Origin: an uncultured Myxococcales bacterium
GTDB taxonomy: Bacteria > Myxococcota_A > UBA9042
Direction: 5' to 3'
NCBI GenBank assembly: GCA_903929795.1
Contig: CAIYWC010000029.1
Location: forward strand, 1-57,390
DNA: 57,390 bases
The stretch's first letter is position 1. Every line of letters starts with the position of its first letter. Under the pieces are notes generated by a model. That model had not been told where the DNA came from, did no database searches, and saw only the letters and a list, made by a program, of their open reading frames with translations. The position numbers were made by a program, and so were the translations under genes. Shown here piece by piece: positions 16,861 through 26,137 of this stretch.

Positions 16861-16905
16861 GGCCCGCGTTGTCGCCTGTCGCGGCCGATCGTGTCAACTT
16901 TCGCG

Positions 16906-18138
16906 TTACGCCGTCGCGGCCATCCGCACCTCCTTCACATAGCGAAAGAATGTGCCCCGCGGCAGCCCGGATTTGCGCCACGCCGCGCAGACCTCGGGCT
17001 CCTCCGCCAGCAGCTCCTCGACCGCGCGCCGCCGCTGCGCGCGCCGATCCCGCAGGCCACCCTCGAGCAGCTGCAGGCGCGGTTGGCCGGGCTGGTCCTC
17101 CGCCAGCAGCGCCCGCAGATCGTCCAGCCGCGGCCGCTGGAAATGACAACGCAACTGCAAGCGCCGCGCGATGTTGCGCAGCTGCCGGACGTTGCCCGGC
17201 CACGGCTGGGCCGCCAGCAACGCGTTGGCTCCGGCCGGCAGCGCGACTTCGCCGAGGAAATGGCTGAACAGCGGCCCGATATCCTCAGGGCGTTGCCGCA
17301 GCGGCGGCAGCGGCACCTGCGCGACGTTGAGCCGGTGCAGCAGGTCGAGGCGGAACTTGCGCTCAGCCACCAGCCCCGGCAGATCGCGGTGCGTCGCGCA
17401 GACCAACCGCACGTCCACCTTGCGCACCGGCCCGCCGAGCACCTGCACTTCGCCGACTTCCAGCACCCGCAGCAGCATCGCCTGCGCATCCGGCGGCAGT
17501 TCGCCGATCTCGTCGAGGAACAGCGTCCCGCCGTCGGCCCGCTCGAACGCGCCCTTGCGGTTTTCCGTCGCGCCCGTGTAGGCGCCGCGTTGGGCGCCGA
17601 ACAGCTCCGCCGCCACAGTTTCCCCGGCCAGCGCGCCGCAGTTCACCGCCAGCCAGGGGCCATCGCGCCGCGTCGACAGGTCGTGCACCGCGCGGGCCGC
17701 CAGTTCCTTGCCCACGCCAGATTCACCGGTGACCAGGACCGGCCACGGCGTCGCCGCCGCGAGCGCCAGATCCTGCAGCACGCGCACCATGCACGCGGCG
17801 CCCGAACCGAGCGCGCCGACGCGATACGTGGTGCCGCGCGCCTCCAACACCAGCACCGGCAGCTGCCCCAGCCGCAGCACGTCGCCTGAGCGCAGCGGCG
17901 TCGGCCGCGGCGACAGTGGCCGGCCAGCGAGCGTCGTCGCGTGTGCGCCCGCCAGATCACAGGCCTCCAGGCGACCGTCCGTCACCTGGAACCGCACGTG
18001 CTGCAGCGCCACGTCCGGCTTGGCGATGCGCAGGTCACAGCCCGGACTGCTGCCCACCACCAGCCGCCGCTGCACTTCCACGCGCCGCCAGCCGCCCGGC
18101 GCCGGCACGCACACCAGCCACTTCAGTTGCTCTGCCAT
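16906..18138 (-). CDS. FHA-domain sigma54-dependent transcription activator
   Basis: 410 residues. Residues about 20-100 form an FHA phosphothreonine-binding domain ([21 protein letters not shown]). Residues about 115-345 form the AAA+ domain that remodels sigma54 polymerase: Walker A GESGVGKE (138-145), GAYTGA (185-190; Tyr replaces the usual Phe of GAFTGA, a tolerated change), and Walker [11 protein letters not shown] (204-212). The C-terminus (about 385-405, [19 protein letters not shown]) is a short helix-turn-helix. FHA-fused activators of this kind are typical of myxobacteria, where Ser/Thr kinases are thought to switch them. Strong GGAGG before the ATG at 18138. Clustered with aroQ and efp. 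Confidence 0.9.
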   Translation of the reverse strand: MAEQLKWLVCVPAPGGWRRVEVQRRLVVGSSPGCDLRIAKPDVALQHVRFQVTDGRLEACDLAGAHATTLAGRPLSPRPTPLRSGDVLRLGQLPVLVLEARGTTYRVGALGSGAACMVRVLQDLALAAATPWPVLVTGESGVGKELAARAVHDLSTRRDGPWLAVNCGALAGETVAAELFGAQRGAYTGATENRKGAFERADGGTLFLDEIGELPPDAQAMLLRVLEVGEVQVLGGPVRKVDVRLVCATHRDLPGLVAERKFRLDLLHRLNVAQVPLPPLRQRPEDIGPLFSHFLGEVALPAGANALLAAQPWPGNVRQLRNIARRLQLRCHFQRPRLDDLRALLAEDQPGQPRLQLLEGGLRDRRAQRRRAVEELLAEEPEVCAAWRKSGLPRGTFFRYVKEVRMAATA

Positions 18139-18207
18139 CGTCGCCTCCAGCGGGAAATGTGGAAAAAGTCTATCTCAAAACAATGGGTTGCGTCGACGGA
18201 CTCGCCT

Positions 18208-18708
18208 TCACGCCGCGAGCCGCGTTTGCTGCGCGCACAGCTCCGCCAAAAGCTCCCGGCGGCCATGTGCGCCTGCCGGTACGCCCGGCAGCGCCTCCAG
18301 CAGCGCCAGTCCGGCGCGGTGCTCGCCCGTCGCCGCCAGGCCAATCGCCACGTTGAACAGCCAGAACGCCAACTCCTCGCGCCGCTCTTGCGCCGCTTGG
18401 CGCCATGCGATCGGCGTCAGCCGCGCCAGCTCCTGCAGCGCGCCGAGCCGGGTCAGCTCGTCGCCCACGCGATCGCGCGATCGGCTCGCCAGCCGCGCAA
18501 TTGACACCGTCGCCGCCACCGCGTCCCGCACCACCTGCATCCGCCGCACTTCCTGCGTGCTCAGCCCCAATTTGCCGTCAAAGCCCATCTTGCCCTCCAG
18601 CGTGTCCGCGCCTGTCCATTTGCGCAGTCCAAGCAGGTGTTCGGACCGCAGCGGATTTTGCCGCGGCGGTTTTTGCGGTTTTTTGGCGCGCGTGCGTTTT
18701 TGTGGCAA
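18208..18708 (-). CDS. Small helical protein of unknown function
   Basis: 166 residues if translation starts at the TTG at 18708; the start is uncertain because no ribosome site is visible there. The first 30 residues are very basic (MPQKRTRAKKPQKPPRQN). The remainder is helical, with two stretches (about 85-150) reminiscent of a degenerate TPR pair. No signal peptide. It heads the six-gene minus-strand run, 69 nt before the FHA-sigma54 activator, and is divergent from the O-antigen-ligase-like gene. Function not recognised. Confidence 0.6.
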   Translation of the reverse strand: MPQKRTRAKKPQKPPRQNPLRSEHLLGLRKWTGADTLEGKMGFDGKLGLSTQEVRRMQVVRDAVAATVSIARLASRSRDRVGDELTRLGALQELARLTPIAWRQAAQERREELAFWLFNVAIGLAATGEHRAGLALLEALPGVPAGAHGRRELLAELCAQQTRLAA

Positions 18709-18764
18709 TCGGCTACACTGCGCGCGCTTTTGCCCGCGCTCGGTGACAGCCCAGGAGTCCTTTC

Positions 18765-21482
18765 GTGGCCAAGAAGAATCGCAATCGTCCTGAAGACTTG
18801 AAGCCCTCCGACGGCGCCGAAGCCGAAGCGCTGCCCGCGCGCAAGGTCGTCGCCACTGCGCCGCGGCCGCCGGTCGTGCGCGACGAGATGGACTGGAAAG
18901 ATCACGTCCTGCCGCTGTTTTTGGGCTTTATCTGCGCGTACTTGCCCTACAAGGTGGAGCCGCATATCCGCGACCTGTTCCAGCTGCCCAAGCAGATGAT
19001 CATGGCGGAAGCTGCGGCGTGGCTCGTGCTGCTCGCTGGCGCGCTGGCGCTGGCGGGTCGGCCGCTGAAGCTGCCGAAAACACCCATGATTTGGCCGGGT
19101 TTGGTGCTGATGCTGGCGATCGCTGGCGGCGTCTACATCGCGCCGCAGCAGACCGGTGGCGTGCTGTCGATTTTTGCCCGCACAGACGCGCACCGCTGGG
19201 TTTCGGCGGCGGTGATCTTCGTGATCGCGCTGCTGGGGCTGACGACGCCCAAGCGGCTGTGGTACCTGATCGCCGGTAACCTCTTGGGCGGACTGCTGGT
19301 TTCGCTGATCGGCATTGGCGAGCAGCACAATATCCGCGGGCTGCTCCCGGAGCCGCATTGGAACCTGATCACGATGCCGGGCTCGACTTTTGGCAACCGC
19401 AACATGGCGGCGCAAGAGATCGTCGCAGTGATGCCGGCGGCCTACGCGATCCTGACGCTGTGTGTGCGCTGGTTTCTGACCGGTCGCGTCTGGCAGGGCA
19501 TCGCGCTGGGCGTGGCGAGCGTGGTCGGCCTGGTGACGATGTTGTATTTCCTGCTGCTGACGATCACCCGTTCTGCTTGGCTGGGTGCGGGCGGTGGTGT
19601 GCTGGTGGCGGCGGCCGTGCTGGTGGTCGGCGTGCTCTGGGCGAAAAAGCGCTCCGCGAGCGTGGAACCCGATGCGCCGGTGCCACCCGCCGGGCTGGCG
19701 GTGCTTTTTGGCGCGCCGGCCAAGCGCGTGCTGCAGACCGCTGCGGTGCTGGCGGCGACGCTGGTGGTCGTGGTCGCGGTGGGCGATCACTTCAAGCCGG
19801 ACGACAACAACTCCGGCGACGACAAGATGAAAATGTCTGTTCCCGAGCTCGTACGCTCGTTTTTGGACAGCAAGGCCAACCACTACCGCTGGCGCATCGG
19901 CATGGCGGAGTCGACGGTCGAGGCCATCAAAGCCAATCCGCTGGGCGGCGGCGCAGGCAATTGGCGTGTGATTTACCCGCAGTACGTGACGCAGCGCGAA
20001 AAAAACGAGATGTTCAACATCGCCAAGCAGCCGATCCGCGCCCACAACGATTTCCTGCAATTTGGCTCGGAATTTGGCGTGCATGGCCTGCTGGCGCTGC
20101 TGACCTTGCTGGCGATGGCCGCCTGGCTGACGCTGCGCGCGGTGCGCAAGGCTGCGCAGCCCGACGGCAAGAACCAGGAGGACGACGCGTGGCTGGCGTT
20201 CTGCGCGCTGGCGTCGCTGGCGTCGCTCGTGGCGATTTGTGGCGACGCGATGGCGTCTTTTCCGCTGAATTTGCCAGGCCCGACCTTTCTTTTTGCCTTG
20301 CACCTAGCGACCATCGCCAGCGCGGAGGCGATGCTCTACAAGCGCGGATTCTTTGGCGAAAGTGAAAATCACGTCGTCGCAACGCCGATGTGGCTGGGCG
20401 GCGCGGTGCTGGCCGCCGGCGTCATCGGTTTGAAATTCCTCGGGCCGATCTACCTGGTGCCGGGCGACGTGAACCTGGACAGCTACCGCAGCCTGTCGAT
20501 TGAGCAGGCGCGCGAAAAAGGCCTGCACCAGCGCTGGCTTGTCGCGGAGCTGGGCTTCACCGACGGCCGCGCGCTGCAAAAAGGCGGGCGCGCGCAGGCG
20601 GGCTTGGTGGCGATCCAGCGGGCGATCGCGCTGAACCCGGACGATTTCCAGAATCACTTCATCGAAGGCCTGAACCTGAACAGCCTGGGGCGGACCAAGG
20701 ACGCGATCCACAGCATCGAAAACTCCTTGAAATTGTATCCGAATTTGCTGAACGCGTGGGTCAACCTGGCGATGTTCAACCGCCGCCTGGGCGACGACAA
20801 GAAGATGAACGAGGCGATCGACATCGCCGTCAAGTTGAAGCCGGACGAGCTGATCGCGCTGAACGTGCGCGCGGCGTGGCTGGAGGAAAAATCCAAGTAT
20901 GACGAGGAGTTGAAGCTGCTGGCGCCGCAGATCCAGCCGTACGCGGAATACCGCAAGTCGCCGAACTGGCCGACCGATGACGGCGGGCAGCTGCTGGGCT
21001 CGTGGAAGACGACGCTGACGCACTGCGTGACCGCGGCGCGCAAGCTGGAGAAGTGGCCGGAGCTGGCGACCTACCTGAAGCTGCTGTACGACGAGCCGGT
21101 GGCGAATGACGGACGGCCCGAGGACGAAAAGGACAAGGAAAAAATGAATCGCGCCATGGACTTGGGCGAGGTGCTGGGCAAGCTGGGCCAGTGGCGCGAC
21201 GCGCTGCCGCACTTCAAGGAAGCGGCGGAGCTGGCGCGCGCGGAATATCCTGAGCAAAAACAGGGCTATGCGCACGCGCTGCTGCACGTTGGCGACTATC
21301 CGGAGGCGGAGCACCAGATGGAGGTCGCGATCCAGGTGGGCATGCCGCGCGAGAAGGCCGGCGAACTGCTGGACCAGTGGGCCAAGGACATGCCGGACAA
21401 GACCGCGCAAGTGCTGAAGATTCGCGAGACGGTGGCCGGCAAGCCCGCCGCGCCGGCGGCTGAGGCCCCTGAAGCACCGTGA
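18765..21482 (+). CDS. O-antigen ligase/polymerase-like membrane protein with C-terminal TPRs
   Basis: 905 residues from a GTG preceded by CAGGAGTCC. Residues about 45-575 hold 11-13 membrane helices with a large loop between. That loop contains the Wzy_C/WaaL signature RAHNDFLQFGSEFGVHGLLA, with H427-N428; the upstream GNRNMAAQEI and YRWRIG segments are also typical. Such enzymes ligate or polymerise undecaprenyl-linked glycans at the periplasmic face. Residues about 600-890 are TPRs (ALNPDDFQNHFIEGLNLNSL and following), probably periplasmic. The ligase-plus-TPR plan occurs in other bacteria, including pilin O-glycosylating ligases. The stop overlaps rluD as GTGA. No other glycan genes are adjacent. 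Confidence 0.85.
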   Translation: MAKKNRNRPEDLKPSDGAEAEALPARKVVATAPRPPVVRDEMDWKDHVLPLFLGFICAYLPYKVEPHIRDLFQLPKQMIMAEAAAWLVLLAGALALAGRPLKLPKTPMIWPGLVLMLAIAGGVYIAPQQTGGVLSIFARTDAHRWVSAAVIFVIALLGLTTPKRLWYLIAGNLLGGLLVSLIGIGEQHNIRGLLPEPHWNLITMPGSTFGNRNMAAQEIVAVMPAAYAILTLCVRWFLTGRVWQGIALGVASVVGLVTMLYFLLLTITRSAWLGAGGGVLVAAAVLVVGVLWAKKRSASVEPDAPVPPAGLAVLFGAPAKRVLQTAAVLAATLVVVVAVGDHFKPDDNNSGDDKMKMSVPELVRSFLDSKANHYRWRIGMAESTVEAIKANPLGGGAGNWRVIYPQYVTQREKNEMFNIAKQPIRAHNDFLQFGSEFGVHGLLALLTLLAMAAWLTLRAVRKAAQPDGKNQEDDAWLAFCALASLASLVAICGDAMASFPLNLPGPTFLFALHLATIASAEAMLYKRGFFGESENHVVATPMWLGGAVLAAGVIGLKFLGPIYLVPGDVNLDSYRSLSIEQAREKGLHQRWLVAELGFTDGRALQKGGRAQAGLVAIQRAIALNPDDFQNHFIEGLNLNSLGRTKDAIHSIENSLKLYPNLLNAWVNLAMFNRRLGDDKKMNEAIDIAVKLKPDELIALNVRAAWLEEKSKYDEELKLLAPQIQPYAEYRKSPNWPTDDGGQLLGSWKTTLTHCVTAARKLEKWPELATYLKLLYDEPVANDGRPEDEKDKEKMNRAMDLGEVLGKLGQWRDALPHFKEAAELARAEYPEQKQGYAHALLHVGDYPEAEHQMEVAIQVGMPREKAGELLDQWAKDMPDKTAQVLKIRETVAGKPAAPAAEAPEAP

Positions 21483-22504
21483 GCGAAACCGTGCGCATTG
21501 AAGTCCGCCCCGAGGAGGGCGGCACGCGGCTGGATGCGCTTTTGTGCAGTCGGATCGAGGCGTTCTCGCGGGCGCGCGCGACCGAGCACCTGGCCGCGGG
21601 GCACGTGCGCCTGATCGCGGGCGCGGCCAAGGCGAACACCAAGCTCAAGCCGAGCCTGCTTGTCAACAAGCTGCACGTGTTTGAAGTGGACGTGCAGCCG
21701 CGGCCGGAGCTGTCGGCGGAGCCGCAGGCGATCGACCTGGAAATCATCTATGAAGACAATGACTTGCTGGTGATCAACAAGCCGGCCGGACTGGTTGTGC
21801 ATCCGGCAGCGGGCCATGAGGACGGTACGCTTGTCAACGCGCTGCTGCACCACGCGCCGGAAATCGCCGCGATGCAGGGCAAGAACGACTACCGGCCGGG
21901 ACTTGTGCACCGCATCGACAAGGACACTTCGGGGCTGCTGGTCGTGTCCAAGAACGACGCGGCAATGCGCAACTTGGCGGCTTTGTTCGCGCGGCACGCC
22001 ATTGAGCGGCGCTATGTGGCGATTGTGCTTGGGCAAATGCCGCAAGAAGAGATGACGTTTCGCACGCTGCACGGCCGCCATCCGACCGAGCGCAAGCGGT
22101 TCAGCGGCAAGGTCGCGGAAGGCAAGGAGGCGGTGACGCACGTGACCGTGCTGGCGCGTTCGGCGCTGACGACGCTGATTGTCTGCCAGCTGGAGACGGG
22201 GCGTAGCCACCAGATCCGGATGCACCTGGCGGAGTCGGGCCACCCGATTATCGGCGACCAGCTGTACGGCGGTGTCCGGCCGCACGCCAAGACCACGCGC
22301 ACGCTGGGCGACGCGCTGCTGCTGGCGAAGGTGCCACGGCAGGCGCTACATGCGTATGCGCTCGGCTTTCAGCACCCGCGCACGGGCCAACAGCTGCGGA
22401 TCGAGCTGGGCTGGCCGGCGGACCTGCTGGAGATTGCGACGGGGCTTTTTGGTGCAGAGAACATCGCGCTGCCGCCGCTTGCGCAGGACCTTTCGCCCCG
22501 CTGA
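21479..22504 (+). CDS. rluD: 23S rRNA pseudouridine synthase, RluA/RluD family
   Basis: 341 residues. An N-terminal S4 RNA-binding domain (about 12-75, TRLDALLCSRIEAFSRARAT) precedes the pseudouridine synthase domain. Catalytic motif LVHRIDKDTSGLLVV with D147; the flanking LVINKPAGLVVHPAAGH and GRSHQIRMHL motifs are intact. Isomerises uridines in large-subunit rRNA (in RluD, helix 69). The GTG start at 21479 overlaps the TGA of the preceding gene, giving coupled translation with an unrelated envelope gene. The exact target within the RluA family cannot be fixed from sequence alone. Confidence 0.9.
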   Translation: MSETVRIEVRPEEGGTRLDALLCSRIEAFSRARATEHLAAGHVRLIAGAAKANTKLKPSLLVNKLHVFEVDVQPRPELSAEPQAIDLEIIYEDNDLLVINKPAGLVVHPAAGHEDGTLVNALLHHAPEIAAMQGKNDYRPGLVHRIDKDTSGLLVVSKNDAAMRNLAALFARHAIERRYVAIVLGQMPQEEMTFRTLHGRHPTERKRFSGKVAEGKEAVTHVTVLARSALTTLIVCQLETGRSHQIRMHLAESGHPIIGDQLYGGVRPHAKTTRTLGDALLLAKVPRQALHAYALGFQHPRTGQQLRIELGWPADLLEIATGLFGAENIALPPLAQDLSPR

Positions 22505-22571
22505 CCCCGCTGCGCGATCAGGCCCAATAGGCGCGCGCGCGGCCCGGGCCGAGTCTCCCATACGGTTTACC

Positions 22572-22706
22572 CACGCCGACCGAAGTTCGAGATCAACCGG
22601 TCTCGATCCGCGGCATGCCGCCCGAGGTGCACGCGCGCTGTCCCAGTCCGAAATGCATAGGTCTGGCCATAAGCGCTTGGTCTTGGAAAGAAGTCGGCAA
22701 GTTTAG
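22572..22706. repeat. Dispersed intergenic repeat, copy B
   Basis: Second copy of the element at 6076-6210. The blocks CCGAAGTTCGAGATCAA, ATCCGCGGCATGCCGCC and GTCCCAGTCCGAAATGCA are identical between copies. Between them there are only single changes (G/C, G/A, T/G, G/T) plus one 9-bp replaced segment. It sits between rluD and the VWA lipoprotein gene, ending about 77 nt before that start codon, so it could be part of its leader or promoter region. I found no third copy in the window. Confidence 0.75.
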
Positions 22707-22783
22707 ATCGTTGGCGTCACCCAAGCGTCGGAACAGGCAAGGCGGACATGTGCCGCCGGTTCCACCCACGCCAAGGAGACTCC

Positions 22784-24631
22784 ATGAAACACCGCATTTT
22801 GTGTGCCTGGGCCGCGATCCTCGTGGCCCTGGTTGGCTGCGACAAGCGTATCGGCGACGCCGCGCCGGCAGAGCAGGACCACGCGTTGCTGCATGCGCAG
22901 CCGGCGCCCGTCGCTGCGCCGTCGCCGGACCAACGCGCTGCCGTCACGCCGGCCGATCCGCCGCCCACGCCCCCGCAGGCGGTCGTTGAAGCGCCCGCCG
23001 CAGCGCCGCCGCCAGCCCAAGCGGAGCCCGCAGCAGTGACAGCCAAGCCGGATCGCGCGGCCGAAAAACGCATGGCAAAACAGCAGATTCTTGCGGGTGG
23101 CAAGGCCGGCGGCGGCGCGCTGAACATCCTGGGCTACGGCTCCGGTGGCGCCGTGGGTTCCACTGCGCTGTTCTCCGTGCGCGATGACATGCCGCCGCCG
23201 CCCGTGCGCGAAGAGCGCGAGCAGTATGGCAAAATCGACGACAATCCGATCAAGCGCGTCGCCGAGGCGCCGGTCTCCACGTTCAGCATCGATGTTGACA
23301 CCGGCAGCTACGCGAACGTGCGCCGGCTGATCCGCGAAGGCCGCCGTCCGCCACCGGATTCCGTGCGCGTCGAGGAGCTGATCAACTATTTCACCTATGA
23401 TTATCCACTGGTGCGCACGCATGGTCATCCGTTCGCCGTCAGCACGGAGGTCGCGCCTTGCCCCTGGAACACGGAGCACCTGCTCGTGCGCATTGGCCTG
23501 CGCGCCACGGACGTCGACAAGGCGGAACTGCCGCCGGCGAACCTGGTGTTTCTTGTCGACGTCTCGGGCTCGATGCAGCCCGAGGAGCGGCTGCCGCTGC
23601 TCAAGAAATCCCTGAAATTGCTGGTGGATCAGCTGCGGTCGCAGGATCGCGTCGCGCTGGTCACGTACGCCAGCGGCACGCGCGTGGTCCTGGAGCCGAC
23701 GAGCGGCGCGGACAAGGCAAAAATCCTCAATGCAATCGATGATTTGCAAGCGGGCGGCAGCACGGCGGGCGAGGCGGGCATCCAGCTGGCGTACCGCATG
23801 GCGCAGCAGGGCTTCATCGCGGGCGGCATCAACCGGATCCTGCTGGGCACGGACGGCGACTTCAACGTCGGCATCACCAGCTTTGACGCGCTGAAGCAGC
23901 TCGCCGCTGACAAGCGCAAGACCGGAATTTCGCTCACGACCTTGGGCTTTGGCGTCGGCAATTACAACGAGCACCTGATGGAGCAGCTCGCCGACGCGGG
24001 CGACGGCAGCTACGCGTACATCGACACGCTGAACGAGGGCCAAAAAGTGCTGGTTGACCAGATGACGCAGACGCTGGCGGTTGTGGCAAAAGACGTGAAG
24101 ATCCAAGTGGAATTCAACCCGGCCGCAGTGCAGGAATACCGGCAGATCGGCTACGAAAACCGGGCGCTCAAGCGCGAGGACTTCAACAATGACAAGGTCG
24201 ACGCGGGCGAAGTGGGCGCGGGCGCGGTGGTCACGGCGCTGTACGAAGTGACGCCGGCGGGACAGCCCGGCAGCGTGGATCCGCTGCGCTACGGCGGTCA
24301 GGTGGCGGTGCCGCGGGGCGACGCGGGCGAGCTGGCGTTCCTGCGCGTGCGGTACAAGGCGCCGGCGGGTGGCGCGTCGCAGCTGCTCGAAGTGCCGATC
24401 CGCCGGTCGGGCGATGAGGCGCAGGCCAAACAGGCCAGTCAGGACATGCGGTTTGCCGCTGCGGTCGCCGCGTTTGGCCAGCTGCTGCGCGGCGGCAAGT
24501 ACCTGGGCGCGTTCGGCTGGGACCAGGTGCTGGCGCTGGCGGCGGACAGCAAGGGCGCCGACAGGTTTGGCTATCGCGGTGAATTCATTCAGGTCGCTCG
24601 ATTGGCCAAGTCGCTGCGCGTCGGCGAGTAG
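22784..24631 (+). CDS. VWA-domain lipoprotein (YfbK-like)
   Basis: 615 residues; ATG at 22784 with AAGGAG upstream. Lipoprotein signal with lipobox VALVGC. A Pro/Ala-rich linker follows (about 25-95), then the conserved pre-VWA region (APVSTFSIDVDTGSYANVRR, RVEELINYFTYDY). The von Willebrand A domain is about 250-430, with metal-binding MIDAS motif D259-V-S261-G-S263. The C-terminal third is the extra domain found in YfbK-type proteins. Probably a periplasmic or surface protein binding a partner through a divalent metal; the partner is unknown. The FHA-sigma54 activator gene starts 21 nt downstream. Confidence 0.88.
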   Translation: MKHRILCAWAAILVALVGCDKRIGDAAPAEQDHALLHAQPAPVAAPSPDQRAAVTPADPPPTPPQAVVEAPAAAPPPAQAEPAAVTAKPDRAAEKRMAKQQILAGGKAGGGALNILGYGSGGAVGSTALFSVRDDMPPPPVREEREQYGKIDDNPIKRVAEAPVSTFSIDVDTGSYANVRRLIREGRRPPPDSVRVEELINYFTYDYPLVRTHGHPFAVSTEVAPCPWNTEHLLVRIGLRATDVDKAELPPANLVFLVDVSGSMQPEERLPLLKKSLKLLVDQLRSQDRVALVTYASGTRVVLEPTSGADKAKILNAIDDLQAGGSTAGEAGIQLAYRMAQQGFIAGGINRILLGTDGDFNVGITSFDALKQLAADKRKTGISLTTLGFGVGNYNEHLMEQLADAGDGSYAYIDTLNEGQKVLVDQMTQTLAVVAKDVKIQVEFNPAAVQEYRQIGYENRALKREDFNNDKVDAGEVGAGAVVTALYEVTPAGQPGSVDPLRYGGQVAVPRGDAGELAFLRVRYKAPAGGASQLLEVPIRRSGDEAQAKQASQDMRFAAAVAAFGQLLRGGKYLGAFGWDQVLALAADSKGADRFGYRGEFIQVARLAKSLRVGE

Positions 24632-24652
24632 GCCCGCTCCGCCGACTTTCGC

Positions 24653-26134
24653 TTGACCGAACCGCTGTGGCTGGCGCACCCTCCGGTACCTGCGCAGGCG
24701 CGTGCGGGCCCTGCGAATTCGGACTTGATGCAAGCAGATTTGACCGATCGCGTGCTCCACTCCCGAGCCGACGCTGCGCCTGTTGCGCCAGCTGCGTGGC
24801 GGTTGCACGTCATTGCTTCCCCCGATCCCAAGTGGCGCGGCGCGATCCTGAAGATGACCCACGACGGGCCTTTTGCCGACGGCACGCAGATCGGCCGCGT
24901 GCCGGACGCCGCGACGTCGCTGCGCATCGACGACTCGACGCTGTCGCGCCGGCACGCGTCGATCGCCAAGGCGTCCGAGGACCTGCTGCGGGTGACCGAC
25001 CTTGGAAGCTCGAACGGCACGTTCTTTGCCGGCCAGCGGATCCAGGAGGCGCTCGTCGGCCACGCTGCGGTGCTCCGCCTGGGCGCCAACGTGTTGGTAT
25101 TGGAGCGCGACACCGGGCTGCAGGCGGCACACGGCGAACCGACGGCGGACCTGCCGGGCCGATCCGAGCGCGCCCGCGTGCTGCGCGGTGCCTTGGCGGA
25201 CGCGGCGCAGGACAGCCTGCCCGTGCTGCTCCAGGGCGAGACCGGGACCGGCAAGGAGCACGCGGCGCACGAGCTGCACGCGCGCTCGGGACGCAAGGGC
25301 AAGCTGGTGCGGGTCAACGCGACGGCGATTCCCGAGTCGCTGTTTGAGGCGGAGCTGTTCGGCCACGTCGCTGGCGCCTTCACGGGCGCGCTGGCGGCGC
25401 GGCCCGGGCGCGTGCGCGAGGCGCAAAACGGCACGCTCGTGCTGGACGAGATCGGCGAGCTGCCGCTGCACCTGCAGGCCAAGCTCTTGCGGCTGCTGGA
25501 GGAACGCACCGTGCGCGCCGTGGGCGGCGTCAAGGATGAGCCGATCGACGTGCGGTTTTGCGCCTCGACAAACGCGGACTTGCCAGCGCGCGTGCAGGAC
25601 GGCCGATTCCGCCGCGACTTGCTGGCGCGGTTTCACACCCACGCTATCGCGCTGCCGCCGCTCCGCGTGCGCCGGATGGACCTGTTCCACTTTGCCGACG
25701 CGCTGTTGCCGCTTCGCGACGCGGCCGGCGAGCCGCAGAGCTGGCCGACCGTGCTGCACGAGGAAACGGTAGAAGCGCTGCTGCTGTACGACTGGCCGGA
25801 CAACCTGCGCGAGCTCGGCGCCACGCTGGTGCACCTGCGGCGGCACATCGGTGCCCAGCCGGTGCCGCGTTCCGTGCTGTCGGCGTCGATCTTGCGGCAC
25901 GTGCAGCTGGCGAAGCCCTCCGAGGAGACGGCGCGGCTCGGTGCGGCGCGGCAGGCGCAGGAGCACGCGGAGGCGCCGGATCCGGCGGCGCTCCGGCTGG
26001 CGCTGCAAGAAGAGCGCGGCGTGTTGGAAAACGTCGCGCGGCGCTATGGCCGGCACCGCAAGCAGGTCTACCGGTGGCTGGAGCAGGCAGGCATCGGCGA
26101 TGCCGAACTGCAGCACTACCGCGACGGCGTGTGA
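24653..26134 (+). CDS. FHA-domain sigma54-dependent transcription activator
   Basis: 493 residues from a TTG at 24653; an ATG at 24728 is an alternative that still keeps all domains. FHA domain about residues 70-150 (TQIGRVP, LSRRHASIA, LGSSNGTFF). AAA+ domain about 170-395: Walker A GETGTGKE (195-202), intact GAFTGA (241-246), and Walker B GTLVLDEIGE. A C-terminal helix-turn-helix of Fis type (VLENVARRYGRHRKQVYRWL) ends the protein. Predicted to activate RpoN-dependent promoters in response to a phosphorylated partner. Follows the VWA lipoprotein closely, so it may be cotranscribed with it; targets are unknown. Confidence 0.88.
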   Translation: MTEPLWLAHPPVPAQARAGPANSDLMQADLTDRVLHSRADAAPVAPAAWRLHVIASPDPKWRGAILKMTHDGPFADGTQIGRVPDAATSLRIDDSTLSRRHASIAKASEDLLRVTDLGSSNGTFFAGQRIQEALVGHAAVLRLGANVLVLERDTGLQAAHGEPTADLPGRSERARVLRGALADAAQDSLPVLLQGETGTGKEHAAHELHARSGRKGKLVRVNATAIPESLFEAELFGHVAGAFTGALAARPGRVREAQNGTLVLDEIGELPLHLQAKLLRLLEERTVRAVGGVKDEPIDVRFCASTNADLPARVQDGRFRRDLLARFHTHAIALPPLRVRRMDLFHFADALLPLRDAAGEPQSWPTVLHEETVEALLLYDWPDNLRELGATLVHLRRHIGAQPVPRSVLSASILRHVQLAKPSEETARLGAARQAQEHAEAPDPAALRLALQEERGVLENVARRYGRHRKQVYRWLEQAGIGDAELQHYRDGV

Positions 26135-26137
26135 TCG

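Noticed and set aside
22703..26116. 1137-codon open frame on the minus strand
   Set aside because: Antisense to the VWA lipoprotein and FHA activator, with a shadow-type composition.
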